This document shows positions 12,631-25,149 of a stretch of 64,000 bases of DNA, in pieces. Each line of letters opens with the position of its first letter. Position 1 is the first letter of the stretch. The notes beneath the pieces were generated by a model that was not told where the DNA came from, searched no databases, and saw nothing but the letters and a program-made list of their open reading frames with translations. Origin of the DNA: Solen grandis (lineage: Eukaryota > Mollusca > Bivalvia > Adapedonta > Solenidae); contig CM037783.1 of NCBI GenBank assembly GCA_021229015.1, positions 52,213,154 to 52,277,153 of the forward strand, given 5' to 3'. Position numbers and translations under genes: made by a program.

Positions 12631-13040
12631 TGAGGTACAGGGGTAATGTTTCAGTTGTTCCTATACATCAAAACAAGTCTGTATGAGGTACAGGGGTTAT
12701 GTTTCATTGTTCCTGTACATCAAAACAAGTCTGTATGAGGTACAAGGGTAATGTTTCAGTTGTTCCTGTACATCAAAACAAGACTGTATGAGGTACAGGG
12801 GTAATGTGTCAGTTGTTCCTATACATCAAAACAAGTCTGTATGAGGTACAGGGGTAATGTGTCAGTTGTTCCTATACATCAAAACAAGTCTGTATGAGGT
12901 ACAGGGGTAATGTTTCAGTTGTTCCTGTACATCAAAACAAGTCTGTATGAGGTACAGGGGTAATGTTTCAGTTGTTCCTATACATCAAAACAAGTCTGTA
13001 TGAGGTACAGGGGTAATGTTTCAGTTGTTCCTGTACATCA
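12631..13040. repeat. 53-bp minisatellite, nearly 8 units
   Basis: The unit is 53 bp, running 'tgaggtacaggggtaatgtt', 'tcagttgttcctatacatca', 'aaacaagtctgta'. Copies differ by single bases. It is contiguous with the dispersed-repeat fragment at 12430-12600, and its 'aaaacaagtct' segment recurs at 59220 at the equivalent place in another family member. Confidence 0.9.
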
Positions 13041-14220
13041 ATAGGTATGTTATCCTGATATTTTTAATTCTTGATTCATAATAACAAAAATATTGTTAGT
13101 TACATGTGTTTAAGTAATTAATGTCAACTTAGTCATGAACATGAATATTTCATAAAGCAGACATAGTGAAATTTGTTTCTACCCAAATCCAGAATTTAAA
13201 GTAGTATGTTACACTAAGTAGTGAGGTGTAATTGGAGCCAATTCTGTTATATTTGGTCTACTCTGTCACTGCATGCCGGAGTACCATTCTAAATCCATAT
13301 ATGAATTTAGATGTTCTTGGGGTGAATGGATCATATTTGGAAAGCATTTGGACATAATGGCTGTACATGAGCTCTGTATAATGGATGCATATGGAATGGC
13401 TTTCGGTAGTAAAAGAAAAAAATATATGAGCATGTTCAAAATAACTTTCACTGACCTGAATGTGTTGTCCATGTGGTGTTAGTATGTGAGATGTTCTGAG
13501 AAGCATGTGTCTAGTTCTTGGTGCATTTAGAATGAAAATGCAGAAGTTCTGTGTTCTGTATGCTTGGTGAACACCCAGAATGATGTTCTGAACACCAGAA
13601 TGTATATGTTAGTAAACATTCCAGTTATATTGATGGTTATTAAAGCATTAATAAATATATATTTAACTGTATGTCAGAGTAAGCTGAAAATATTCAGAAA
13701 GAATGCAGAAAAAATACTGAAAATGTTTGGAAAGCAAATAAGTTTAAAAAATTCAAACTAATTTTGTATACGGAAAATAAATGGAAAGCTCTTTCGGGCC
13801 TGTGTGTTTGCCATATAATATATCTAATTACATGTTGTTTGTCCTGTATAACAAGTTCTGCTGCATTTAGTATATCATTAATAATGTTGTTGGATTGTTT
13901 GATTTTTGTCAGTAAAAGTGTCCACAAAAATGAGCATAATTTGCTTGTTAGTATACAGGATGTATTGTGAATTATTGGTCATTCGCAGTCTTGTTAAAGA
14001 GTGCTGTATTCCTGTGGATCTACTAATGAATGATTCATTAACTTTGACATACAATCTTGCCATGTGTACAGCAAGTGAGAAATGTGAAGTGCACTTTATT
14101 TTTCTACTTGTTTGTTTTGTTGATTAGGGTGGGGAGATAATGATTGGTAAAATAGATGAGGATTTTGTGCTCCTTCCAAAGGTGGATTTTGTACACCTTA
14201 TATTTACTGTTGTTGTTGAA
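13041..14220. other. Intergenic, nothing convincing
   Basis: Several 60-80 codon frames overlap on both strands. Their composition is AT-driven, none shows a domain, and none is bounded by good splice sites. Confidence 0.4.
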
Positions 14221-14222
14221 AT

Positions 14223-14464
14223 ATAACCCTTTCCCTCATATAGACTCATTTTGACGCACTCAATAGGTAACACATAAAGCCTGATCTGCAGAAAACCACA
14301 GTTAAACCTTACCAAATTTAATTATAAAATCCTCATTTCCAGACCACTGAGGAGCAGCGAACAGCATAAAACCTGATCAGCCTGCGAGTTACTTGCAGGC
14401 TGATCTGGTTTTATGCTGTTCACATAGGTCTTTTCATGGTTTCCTCTATGAGGGAAAGGGTTAA
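14223..14464 (+). mobile_element. TTAA hairpin MITE, copy A
   Basis: About 241 bp. Inverted ends are CCCTTTCCCTCATATAGA and TCTATGAGGGAAAGGG. The left flank has decayed to TATAA; the right flank is TTAA. The centre is a long inverted repeat (gcgaacagcataaaacc ... ggttttatgctgttc). TTAA targets are the hallmark of piggyBac-type transposition; that class assignment is inferred. Confidence 0.85.
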
Positions 14465-14598
14465 ACAACAGTTTGGAAACACCATTGTAAGAGTTAACTG
14501 TTAGAATACTCGCTCAAATGTCCCCACTCGTCGTAACACAGTTCAAGTACATGTATTTCATTGACAAAGAAATTTGATTATTGGTTTCTGTTTTCACA

Positions 14599-14840
14599 TT
14601 AACCCTTTCCCTCATATAGACTCATTTTGACGTACTCAATAGGTACCACATAAAGCCTGATCTGCAGAAAATCACAGTTAAACCTTACCAAATTTAATTA
14701 TAAAGTCCTCATTTCCAGACCACTGAGGAGCAGCGAACAGCATAAAACCTGATCAGCCTGCGAGTTACTCGCAGGCTGATCTGGTTTTATGCTGTTTGCA
14801 TAGGTCTTTTCATAGTTTCCTCTATAAGGGAAAGGGTTAA
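14599..14840 (+). mobile_element. TTAA hairpin MITE, copy B
   Basis: Full-length 242-bp copy with TTAA at both ends and an intact central hairpin. It lies 134 bp from copy A in the same orientation. Confidence 0.9.
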
Positions 14841-17079
14841 AATATCAAACAACTTTCGTTTTCCTCGCCGAGTCGACATCATGACAGTTGTAAACAACGT
14901 AAACACTTGCAATGCACAAGCATCCAAGTGCTGGTTCCAGATCGTCAATTAGTTTTGCATGTTTGGGCACTATACCGCGCACCTGTTGTTTAGTTAAGTC
15001 TATTCTACCATGCACTGTTGAGCGATAAATACATTGATAAGTAAAAACTTGATCGGTACATGGTTTATTTGAATGCAATTGGGTACCGGAATAATTTGTT
15101 GCATATTGATACGCACTGGGTATTTACGCAAATACGCAGCTTACCTGTTGCTCTGCATAATGAAAGCATCACCATAAATCAAAACAGATGATTTGTGGGG
15201 GTATAAGGGTATTACAAGATAAATGTTAACTTCTGTCTTGTAAATCATTTACTGAGATAGAATATGTTTAATGTCAAGCTCAAGGTGTGTAACATTTGAT
15301 TTCCCTTGATCTCAGAAATTTGCCAAGTACTATCCAGCTGTGCCCAGCTAAATATTTACAGTTTTGTTTATACCTTTAATGTCATTAAATTTCATAGATC
15401 AGATCTGATATAAACTTAATATTTACCTGCCGGGGTGCTTTATTTGCCGAGTTGATTTACCATGAACAAAGACTAGTTGTAGTTACTGTATCTTGATTAT
15501 TCAATCCTTTGATAACAAATTTTTTTGATCTTTGGGATTGAATTTCAGTTTAAAATATTTGCAATCTGTACTGAAAATCATGGTTTAAAATTTCAGACAG
15601 GAATTAACCTGAAGCTACAATTTGTGTTTTCCTCTACATAATTGTGCTTAATCTCATACATAAGTTTGGAATTTCACCTTGATTAACAGCAAATTACTTG
15701 CAGGATTTGCATCTTTCATGAGTGCTAGATTTATTAGGTTTTCGTATCACAGTGCTTCTGCGCAATTGTTTTCTTCAGTTTTATTAATTTTTTTATTGTT
15801 TTTTTTTAACCCTTTTTTGTGAATGGCAAAGCTCCATGATCAGAAAAGCCACATTTATGAAATTTTAACCAGTTTTAAACACATATTTGAAGATGATCGT
15901 AATGTTGAGAAAATTTCCTTTTATGTCTTGCTTTTCCCACAAGCGGGCGTTTTGCATGAAATTTATTAATAGTTAATAACTCAGTAATTTGACATCCGAT
16001 TCAAATGCATTTTTTTGCATTCTGTTCCTTGTTGATACCCTAATGAAAAGAGTAAGGTTTCAAGGATGTGAGTAGGTGAAAGTTTTTGAGCTACGGAAGG
16101 TTGAAAGTTCAAACCCTGCAAAAAACTGTGCAAATGAGGGTAGGTCTAAGAAAAACCTATCCATTTTTGTTAGAGATCAGATAGAAGAATTCTGTTTGCT
16201 GTATGTGATTTCCAAGACATATATTCACAAAATATATTGGGTGGCGAATTTAAGAAATGCATGGTTTGTTCTATAGAAACAGTCAAACTTCACTAAAATT
16301 TAGAAAAAATTTTTTTTTTTTCAAAAACATGTTTTTTGTCGCTCCTGGCTTTATTTTTTGTACATTCTTCTTGAAATATTCACAAGTTATGTATTGTTAT
16401 GTTTGAAAGGGCCTCACAATTAAAAAGTAAAAACAAAATGCAAAGGTCAAGGTCATATTAGGATTACTGTGTTTTTATTCAGCCCTAAATAGCTCCAAAA
16501 CTAAAAATATTTCATGGAGAGTGTATGAACAAAAGTTTTAGTTTATGAAGAGCTCTTTCCAGTGATGTTTAGGATTTGAGGATCGGATTGTTTTGGTCAT
16601 TTTACGGCAGTCCAAGCTTTGATCCTTTTTAAGAACAATTGTAAATCAGTTTTTATACTTCAAATTGTGATATATAAGGAATAGAATGTTTGACTAGTGC
16701 GACTTGTATACTTGATTGAACCATTTGCTGCATTGTTAGGTACCTAATTGTAAAGTTTTACTCAATTTTGTTTCTCATTTTGCAGCTATGGGGCGCTTGG
16801 CTTGAAACCACTCTTTATAACTAAAAAAATTGAAGTCCGATTTTTATGCGATTTTTTGCATTCTGTTCCTTGGTGACATCAATTTGAAACTACACTAAAC
16901 AATTAATGCAATATTTCATTGCAATGATAGTAATTCAATGCAACATTTGTTTGTAAGAATGCTGCATGTCATGTTGCATTGTAGTGTGTCATTTTATACT
17001 GTTTTGTGTTGTTTGCAATTGTTGTTTATCGATTACAGTTGTCATTTGTCACAATCATAAAGCAACACACACATCTAAC
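14841..17079. other. Intergenic; one unassigned minus-strand frame
   Basis: A 77-codon minus-strand frame (15078-14845) has fairly even composition (e.g. KHAKLIDDLEPALGCLC) but no recognised domain and no clear splice sites. A dispersed segment 'gcattctgttcctt' preceded by T-rich sequence occurs at 16018 and 16858. Nothing else is supported. Confidence 0.3.
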
Positions 17080-17445
17080 ATGGCACTAACCGAATTCCGT
17101 AATAAATGTTTTCAAGTTTGCGACTACATAACTGACAGGTAATACTCAAAAATATTCTTTTGGGTAAAAAGTCTGCTTAAACATTGCAACAAAAATGTTT
17201 CAAAGATCATTGTTAACAGTATTCAACAAGGCAGGGAACAAAGAAATATGTTTTTCGAATCATGCAACTCGTGAATTGAATGGAATTACTTTCGCAAAAA
17301 CCGATGATATCACAATTCTAGTTCTCTTGGTTTTGTCATATATTGACTGTATTCTTTAATATTTTTGTCTAGGCCAATTAAAAAATATAAAAACAGAAGA
17401 GAGAAAGATTAAGTCCTAAATTTGACCCCAGTGGAATCAGAACCT
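17080..17445 (+). CDS. Two possible coding exons of an unrecognised gene
   Basis: An ATG at 17080 opens an exon reading MALTEFRNKCFQVCDYITD and ending in phase 2 at 17138 before GTAATA. A second segment (17414-17445) starts after AG, is in matching phase (SPKFDPSGIRT) and ends at GTAAGT. The joined reading has balanced composition, unlike the surrounding AT-rich frames. No further exons were found before 18.6 kb, the acceptor of exon 2 has a poor pyrimidine tract, and I do not recognise the family. It may be the 5' end of a gene, or chance. Confidence 0.3.
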
Positions 17446-18720
17446 GTAAGTACTTAGATATCATAGATGTTTACTTGCCTTGTGTTTTTAAGTGCCTGTA
17501 TACCTAAGTTCTTATCTTACCTTTTATATGCCTGAAGGGTCATATTATGGTATGGCATGGTTGTCCATTAACAATTGCTTGTGCTTGTAACTCCTTTATC
17601 ATTCAACATGATTTCAATGATCAGTATTGATGTGCTGTGAGTTGTGTATAAAGGGGAGATAACAATGCTTGGACAGATAATTTCTCCTCTATCGTTTTAT
17701 GGATTTTTAAAGGTCTTAAATGTGCCTTTTTAAAAAAATACTAGGCCTGGACCAAATCATTCAGACTTTACCATAGTAATTAGAGGTGTATCGATACACT
17801 CATGTATTCAGTGCACCGAATATTACCAGTACTCGAATATGTATTCATTATTAATTATTCATGAGGCAAATTATCTCCAGCAATCAGCACAGTTCTTTTG
17901 ATTCTTTCATTCAGGTACATTTGGATATTTTCGTAGAGCTTGCTTGTAACCAGTAATCTAACGCTTGTTGAAACCAATGACATTGCATCTATTGCCAAAT
18001 TAACTGTCTTTTAATAAACCTTTTACGCAAAAGTTGCAAGAAACTGATTAGATCCTAAAGGTAACAGCACAGATTGTATTTTCAAAATAAGTAGGCCATT
18101 TGTTTTGTAGATTAAGATTGTTAAAGTGAGAGTAAACATCTGAAATCAGTTATGATATTTGAATATCAAATATATGGGAGCCTTATAACAAGTCCATTGT
18201 TGATAAATTTGATTTGTCAGATTGAATTTTCATACTTATTATTTCTTGCATGTTCCTGACATGATGAATATTGAATTTAAAACATGGAAGACATTTTAAA
18301 ATACAGACACAAATGATAAAATATAAACAATAAAATGTAGCTTTATTTCAAGTATTAGCATTTCAAAAAATGCTAAAAATTGCCGATAGCCATGTGAACA
18401 GAAAGTTACACTGTGCCGTAAAGGGAAATTGTATTTTAATAGCATAAATACGTTACCTGTTATTACTTCAGGTATGTGTCTATTTGCGCCCGGCTTCCAA
18501 AACAGAGTCCGCAAAATAAACCATTCCCAATAATCCCCTAGTTACCGGAAGTGTAACCCCCGTTCTCCAATTGTGTTTTGGAAGCCATCGAGTTTTCTTG
18601 GTACTTCGTGTGACCTTCTTTCTTGATTGCTTCTGCGCTTTTCGGCTCTCCTTTCCTTTTTCCATAGCTTCGGCTGTGTTTTGTTCTTTATAATTTATAT
18701 ATTTTATATAGATATATATT
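17446..18720. other. Intergenic, nothing recognised
   Basis: No exon or well-defined repeat was found. 'gtgtatcgatacac' at 17786-17799 is a 14-bp palindrome of unknown meaning. Confidence 0.35.
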
Positions 18721-18916
18721 TTCATTGTCTCGTATCGAGACCTTTTTCTGTGTGTCACGGGTTTCCGTGTTTCGGCCCCTCGTGTCACCGTTCTTTTTTT
18801 ATTGACCTTTTGTTATTTAACATTGTCTCGTATCGAGACCCTTTTTCATTTGTGTCACGGGTTTCCGTTTATCGGTCCCTCGTGTCTCCGTCTTTATTGA
18901 CCTTTTGTTATTTAAC
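18721..18916 (+). repeat. Direct repeat of about 97 bp upstream of the gag-like ORF
   Basis: Two adjacent copies begin cattgtctcgtatcgagac, near 18724 and 18822, and end 'gaccttttgttatttaac'. The start contains the palindrome GTCTCG-tat-CGAGAC. The second copy ends at the ATG of the gag-like ORF. Duplicated leaders next to ORF1 fit a retroelement terminal or internal repeat. Confidence 0.7.
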
Positions 18917-20040
18917 ATGTCTCAGTCTAGGGGTTCATGCGGGCATGTCAAGGCCTCCTGGGACTCTCACCAGTCGTGCCTTTCGTGCTCGGGCTGCACC
19001 AAGGACAACACCTGTTTGATTTGTTCGGTGTGGTCAGATGAGGTTTGGAAGAAGGCTTCTTCCAGACGTACTTATTCCTCTTCCTCATTCTTTTCAGGTT
19101 TTAGCGCCTCCGGGGGTCGGAGCCCCTCCCCCCCACCCAAGAAGAAGGAATCCCGCCCCTCCAAGGAGAGGGCCCCTTCTTCTCCGTGTTCCCTGTTCGA
19201 TTCACCCTGCGTAAGTCCCAGGGTCACCGACAAGGAGCTCACTCCCTCCGGGCACCGGTCATGACTGGTCATAGGCCTTCATCTGCCTTGACCGGTCATC
19301 CATCACCGATCAAGACCGGTCACCGGTCATACTCCGACCGGTCACTGACAACCGGTCTACCGGACATATGTGGACGTACGTCAGACGTCACCGTCATCAC
19401 GTCCGGAGACGCCAGATCAGACATAACACGGTCTCGGTAAACAACGTCACGTCATCGGTTAAAGGTGATCGTCACCGGTCAGGTCTGGTCACCGGTCAAG
19501 ATTTTCTGCCAGTCATCGATCTTCGCCGGGCTCTCCCGGCGACAGATCAAGTTCCTCTTCGAGCAGCCCTTCGGGCTCTCAACATCTGTCCCCTGTCACA
19601 CCCTGCTCTAGGGTCCCTAAGATACGGTCTGCTAACCGTTCACCGGTCATTACCGGTCACCGATCTTCGCCCGATATATCAGGTCGACGATCTCGGGGTC
19701 ATAGATATAACCGATCTTCTAGTCCTTCACCTAGGGACCGGTCTCCATTACACACCCCAACTGCTTCTCGCTCTACTCGTCAAAGCTCTCCTACGAGGGA
19801 TCAAGGTGGGGAATTTTCTTCTCATCCTAATGCCTTCGATCCCTCAGCTTGGTGGTCTCGCATGATGGGAGATTACGCGAGACATTTTCAATCCGCTCCC
19901 CTCTTCAGCAGGGTGACCTTCCCCTTCCAGAAGGACGAAGAATCTCTCCAAAGTCTATGCCCTTCGGAAGTCAACGGCTGACCATTCTCTCAGAGGAGAG
20001 GAGGATCGGAAGAAAGCCAATTTCTAATGGACAGGCCATC
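18917..20040 (+). pseudogene. Retroelement gag-like ORF1 (DIRS or LTR type), frameshifted
   Basis: The ATG at 18917 follows directly on a duplicated leader. The N-terminus has a zinc-binding-like pattern, CGHVKASWDSHQSCLSCSGC, followed by CLICSVWSDEVWKKA, typical of ORF1/gag-like proteins of DIRS-type and some LTR elements. The first frame stops near 19264 within a Ser/Pro/Lys-rich segment. Reading then resumes in the other frames with Arg-Ser rich sequence (DRSPLHTPTASRSTRQSS) and a hydrophobic end (AWWSRMMGDYARHFQ) near 19850-19900. At least two frameshifts are therefore present. The region 19250-19750 is saturated with ACCGGT. Downstream ORFs (RT, recombinase) are missing because an inverted LINE interrupts at about 20160. 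Confidence 0.65.
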
Positions 20041-20160
20041 TAGGAACGTTTCGCACATCCTAATCAGTCGTAAACCAGCACCCGACCTTTTTTTTAAATG
20101 TTTAAGGCTTCTAACCTTGTGGCAAAGCCCAAAGAGGCCAAATCAAATGACCCGGAACTT

Positions 20161-20870
20161 TTTTTTTTTTTTTTTTTTTTTTTTCCTTAACATTTTATTG
20201 TCCCCGTACATAGGTAGCAGTGGGTCGGGGGACCATCCCACTGACCACCTTACAATAACGATAGACATACATTCATATTTATGAATAAGACAATAAAATG
20301 AAATTTACAATGAAACATAGAGAAAGAAAAACAAAAATATACATGCATACACAGCTAGTCTCAAAATTTTTCTATTTTTTGATATGTGGATAATGTTATA
20401 AGTACTTTACCACTGCCCAATTTTTATTTCTGCAACCATTTTTCTATTATTTAGATATGTGGATTGTCTATAAGTGCCTTTATAACTGCCCAATTTTCTA
20501 TTTCTGAAACTTTGATATTGGTGCTTTTGTAAATTTGCCAAGCTAAATTTAAGCTACTCTTTAAACCACAAAAATTTGGTGTTATTTTTTTCCTTTGGCA
20601 TATAAAAATGTATCTTTTAATATGTAAAAACAAAACATAAAATTTATCAAACTCCTTTTTGCTTTTTCCTATAAGAAATTCTTCACATGATATATGAATT
20701 ATAATAAATTTATTANNNNNNNNNNNNNNNNNNNNNNNNNNNNNNNNNNNNNNNNNNNNNNNNNNNNNNNNNNNNNNNNNNNNNNNNNNNNNNNNNNNNN
20801 NNNNNNNNNNNNNNNTGACCGAAAAAAACGGATTCAAAAACAGTGGTAAAACATCCATCTCTACATTCAA
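20161..20870 (-). mobile_element. 3' end of a LINE (L1/Tx1-like), inserted antisense
   Basis: Read on the minus strand, a coding frame (20870-20451, crossing the N gap) contains KFIIIHISCEEFLIGKSKKE and HIKRYIFICQRKKITPNF, the pattern at the extreme C-terminus of L1/Tx1-type reverse transcriptases. It is followed by a 3' UTR with AATAAA and then a tract of at least 24 A (the T run at 20161-20184). The tail marks the insertion point in the gag-like element. The 5' part runs into the scaffold gap, so length and completeness are unknown. Confidence 0.7.
20716..20815. other. Assembly gap (100 N)
   Basis: Exactly 100 N, the usual placeholder for a gap of unknown size. Sequence quality drops markedly to its right. 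Confidence 0.99.
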
Positions 20871-21607
20871 CTTACAAAAATGAATGCATCACTATGAAAT
20901 TTTTTTTTTCAAATACACAGGTATGCATTTAACTTCCGTCTACTTCAAACTTTTTTGCTTTTAGAGTTTCCGCGTTTTTTCACTTTTCTTTCGAGTATTA
21001 ACGTTTTTTTTTTTGAATAAAAAACCGCCTTTTTTTTGTGTTTTACAAGTTCCAATTCGCTTATCAGTTTTTTTTCCCCGTTATGTTCAAAGGTTCCGGT
21101 AGTTGCTTTGACCGAAAAACTGAAAAATTAAAAAAAAATACAAAAAAAAGAAATTAAAAAACCTTATGTATGAAAAGGTTTTTGGGATTTTTTTTTTTTT
21201 TTAAATTGGCTTTTTTCGGTGCCTATGGTTCGCTTTGTAATACAATTCTAATCGCGAATTTATACATGAATTTTTTTCCCCGCTTAACCCTTTTTTTGTT
21301 ACTATCTCTTTGGCTTTTAGGGCGTTTCTCTGCGTTATTACGGTTTATTCGTTAAAACGCTTTGTTTGCATCATTACGACTTAATTAAAATACATGTTTT
21401 CTGTCATATGATACTTTTTCCCAGGTGCCAAAGAAATTTTTTATGCGGAAACACCATTAAAAGTATGTACTGATGAAAAAAAACACTTCAAACTGCGCAC
21501 GCGCTGTCTGCCGGACGGATCATCACCACCTTGCTTATGCTAGCACTTCTCCCTGTAAAGGTTCGTGGGCGAGTCCGGGGTAAGAAGTCGTGTCTAAGTG
21601 GAGCAGA
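20871..21607. other. Low-quality flank left of the Polinton
   Basis: Dominated by T and A homopolymers, with no reliable frame. 21480-21607 is more complex ('gccggacggatcatcaccac') and is the immediate left flank of the Polinton. Confidence 0.4.
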
Positions 21608-21902
21608 AGTAGTATAGGGTGGCACTAGGGTCCAAGGGTACCATAATTTTTTTTTTTTTTTTGGTACCGTGGTACCATAAATTTTTTTTTTTTTTGGTAC
21701 TTAGGTCCCGAATTATATACCGAATGGTCTCTATATAAAACAGAATCTATAGTACCGAATGGTACTCTTATGAAAACAGAATCAAAATCCCGAAGGGTAC
21801 ATTTGAAAACAGATTTATGAAAATTTAAAATTTAAAAATGAAATTGTAAAATGTCCTTTCGAACATTTGGGTTCCCCCCCCCCCTGAAAAGGGCCGTTTT
21901 GT
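21608..21902 (+). repeat. Polinton left terminal inverted repeat
   Basis: Matches the reverse complement of 37206-37509. It contains GGTACC-rich blocks separated by long T runs, then three to four copies of a unit around 'gaaaacagaatctatagtac' and 'cgaatggtactct', and ends in the stem-loop module. Relative to the right copy it has many single-base losses and longer homopolymers. Confidence 0.9.
21880..21895 (-). terminator. Histone-type 3' stem-loop, left TIR
   Basis: On the minus strand GGCCCTTTTCAGGGGG has the UUUC loop of the histone stem-loop. The 3' arm is blurred by a C-run on the plus strand. It is followed by AACCCAAATGTTCGAAAGGA, matching the better preserved right copy. Confidence 0.6.
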
Positions 21903-22604
21903 TTCTTCTTTAGATTTCGGTGACATTGTCCACATCGTTTTGGGTTTTCAGGGGAATGTGTTTGCATGATTACGATGAATCGTTTTATTTGAAAAGACTG
22001 CTGTTGTTCTTGAAAATGACTTCTCTTCATCTTGTTGTGTTGTCTAAACATCTCTGATTTCCCATGAGCATTAGCTGTTTTGCATCATCTGTTGTCTCAA
22101 ATATCTGATTTCCCTTTTGAAAAAACCAATGGTATTCTGAAATTAGGGTTTTGTGGCCCACTCATTGCTTTGTGTTCGATCAACCCCCAATTCGTGGAAA
22201 AAATTATTCAGTTGTAAATTTGTTCCAGGTTTGGGGCAGCGAAAATATGACCGAAGTTGATGGGTGCGCTTTATACCCTTTGGGTGTTGCCCTCTTTCTA
22301 CTGTTGCGTACCCCAACAGAGAACGTTGTTCTATCCAATGATTCATTTAATTGCCCTGAGTTGGATAGCATTGCTTCGGCTTGCATTGGGGTGGTTGCCC
22401 TATTTTGTATTGACATATCAAATTGCGTAAAATTAAAAAAAATTAAAGCCGAAATTTGTAGTAGTGATGATTTTTTTTTGTAAATTTTTGAAACATTTTT
22501 GTAAACTTTTTATAAACTTGGATCTATTTTAATGAAAAAAAAATTTGAGGGAAATTTTGAAAAATAATGGTGCAATTGGGGTAATTCTTTTCGAGCATTT
22601 GGGT

Positions 22605-22617
22605 GGCCGAAAAGGCC
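22605..22617 (-). terminator. Histone-type 3' stem-loop, second module (degraded)
   Basis: On the minus strand GGCCTTTTCGGCC is followed by ACCCAAATGCTCGAAAAGA. It has the same layout as the TIR module but with a shortened stem. Confidence 0.5.
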
Positions 22618-22989
22618 GTTTTTTTTTTTTCACAGAGGTGGTTACTCTATTTGTCTATGATTTTCTTCAGCAGGTATTCAACATGTTCTAGGTGATGAAA
22701 TGTGCTTCAAGATATTTAAGTATCATCGTAGTTAGTTCATGAAAGTAACAGCATTCAATTTGTCTATGATACCCCCCGATTTTGTTGTTTTTTTAAAGCG
22801 TACTTTTGGTATGGGGCTTGGTTTAAGCGAACTTTGGGGTGGGGTTCTTTTTTGTCCATGTCAGATATGCATCGTAGTTATATGGATTACCCATAGCACA
22901 GTCTGAAAACGAAGGGCAGAAGTCTTTCGTTTGATTTTTTTATTTACTTGGTTGACAATTGAAAAATTGTCCTTTCGAGACTCTTGGTT

Positions 22990-23005
22990 CCCCCTGAAAA
23001 GGGCC
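22990..23005 (-). terminator. Histone-type 3' stem-loop, third module
   Basis: On the minus strand GGCCCTTTTCAGGGGG is followed by AACCAAGAGTCTCGAAAGGA. Stem, UUUC loop and purine element keep the spacing seen in the TIR copies. Confidence 0.55.
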
Positions 23006-25149
23006 GTTGTTTTTTCTTCTCTACTTTTTACTTTTTTTTGCAATTTTGTATGTCTTTACAAGGGGGCTCCGTCAGTCTTAGAATGGGACCCCCCCCCTAT
23101 GCGGACTTTTTGTTGGATGTTTCCCAACATTTTCCGGAGTGAAAGGATAGGCACCCCCCAGTTGTCTGTTTCTTTTTGAAGGGATTCCACTTCTCCTTTC
23201 TTTTTTGCAATTTGATGAGGTTGTTGTTCACCTTTTTGATTTCCCCTAGAAAGATTGCCCAACATTATTTACTGGCTCGCTCCCGGTTTGCTTTTGCATG
23301 GTTTTTGTTGTTAGGGTTTTGCTGCTGGTGTGGTGGGGGTGAGGTGATACGTTGGTTGGTGCTGGGTTGGATATGGGAGTGGGAGTGTACGACACTGATG
23401 CCGGGTTTAGCAGCTGAGTCACTCTACAACAGAGCGTATGGCGTTTTTTAACGATATCAGAATTTACGTATTTTTCCCAGGTTGGATGTGGATTATTTAC
23501 GAGCAGTGTGTTTTATATCTTGAGGCGGATTGCCCACTTTTACTGTTGCGTACCCCAAATCAGAAAATTGTAATTTTCCCACCCAATAAATAAATTTCGC
23601 CCTTGACAAAGTTGGATAGCATTGTCTTGGGCCTTGCATTTGGGATGGTTTGACCTACTGACCTACTTTTTTTTAAAATATTGTTTGTTTTTTTAAAAAG
23701 AAGGAGAAATCACAATGTCCGAAAAAAAACTCGGGTTCGAAAAGTGGGGTGTTTTTGAGGAGGGGGGGAGGATATTATCACAAAAAACCAGTGTAAATGT
23801 GGGAATTGTATCGTCAGATGTTCCCCGGGTTTCAGAATGCCCGTTTTGTGGGGCACCCATAAAGTGATGCCTCCCCTGCCTGTGTTTTCGCTAAACATGG
23901 GCCTCGTGCGCTCAGCTATTAGGCATATTTTTTGACCCTGATTATTCAGAGTTTAGGGGACCCCGAGAAATTTGGGGTCAAAAAAACCAAAATACCCCCC
24001 TTTTTCGGGGCCATAAAAATATTTCGAGGGGAAATATCACAATTGTTAATTTTAAGAAAAACAACAAAAATAATCATTTTTAGCTTTTATTGAACTCTAT
24101 AAATTGCAAAAAAAATATGAAAAAAAATATGAAAAAAAATATGAAAAGCAAACATTGAACAACAAGTAATAAACTTTAATGAAAGTAGAATGGGTCCAAA
24201 ACTTTTCGTCTAATTCAAAACACGCAGACCATCCCCAAAATTTGGGGGATGTTTAGCTGGCATTTTTGTTGGTGCTGTTAAAAACCCTTTCTTCTTGCCT
24301 TTTTGTACAGTTTAAATATTCTGGTAAAACCAACACCCACTTTGGAATCGTTAAAATTAAATGGGGTTGACCCTTGCCCGGGAAATTTAGCTCTAAACCC
24401 CCCGGTTTTAAAATCACATCCTCGAAAAAGAAAATCAAAGCAAAAAAACAAATCCCCACACACAAACGTGTTGTACCTTGAAGTTCATGAGTTTCCATGT
24501 ATAGGCCCCATGTCTTTCCAAAAAAACTTGAATGTCACAAATGGAGGGGTTTTTTGCCATAAAATTAAAGTGTAAGTCGTTTTATCTTTAAAAATACAAC
24601 CACCCAATGTTCACCAAGTTGGCAAATTGTGGGTTTTCCTATGTAAGCTTTTTACAGTCTCTGGTTACGTTGGGTATTGATCTTTAGCAATACCAGGCAT
24701 TCAAGGGAGCTAAAATTGGGTGAATGACCAAAAAAAACTGCAACTAAATCGTTTCCATTTTCCCAATTTGTTTAATGGTTTGCCCATTCGCACTCAAAAT
24801 TTTCCAAGGTGTGATTTTTCGTATCCATAGCCTTTATATTTGCCCATCTGATAAGCTCAGTTTTCTCACGCGTGTGAGATCCTGTTTTGTAGTTCAGGTC
24901 CCATCTTTCCACCCTTTTACATCCTTTTTTTAAATGCACTTTTCAGAAACATCTCGCCCCACTCATTTTGTGCAAAAACAAACTTGGGGTGTTGGGTCTG
25001 ACTGGGTGATAAAACAATGAAACCCCAAAAACAGTTTTTTTTCACGATATCAAAGAGGTGTGTCTGCAGTTCAGCACCACATGGGTTCAACTCTTTCCCA
25101 TATCTTTTCGCCTATTAAAGTTGTAGATTTTTCGTACAGTGTTTGGCCA

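Noticed and set aside
13258..14127. Cluster of 60-80 codon ORFs on both strands
   Set aside because: Overlapping AT-rich frames with no domain and no consistent splice sites.
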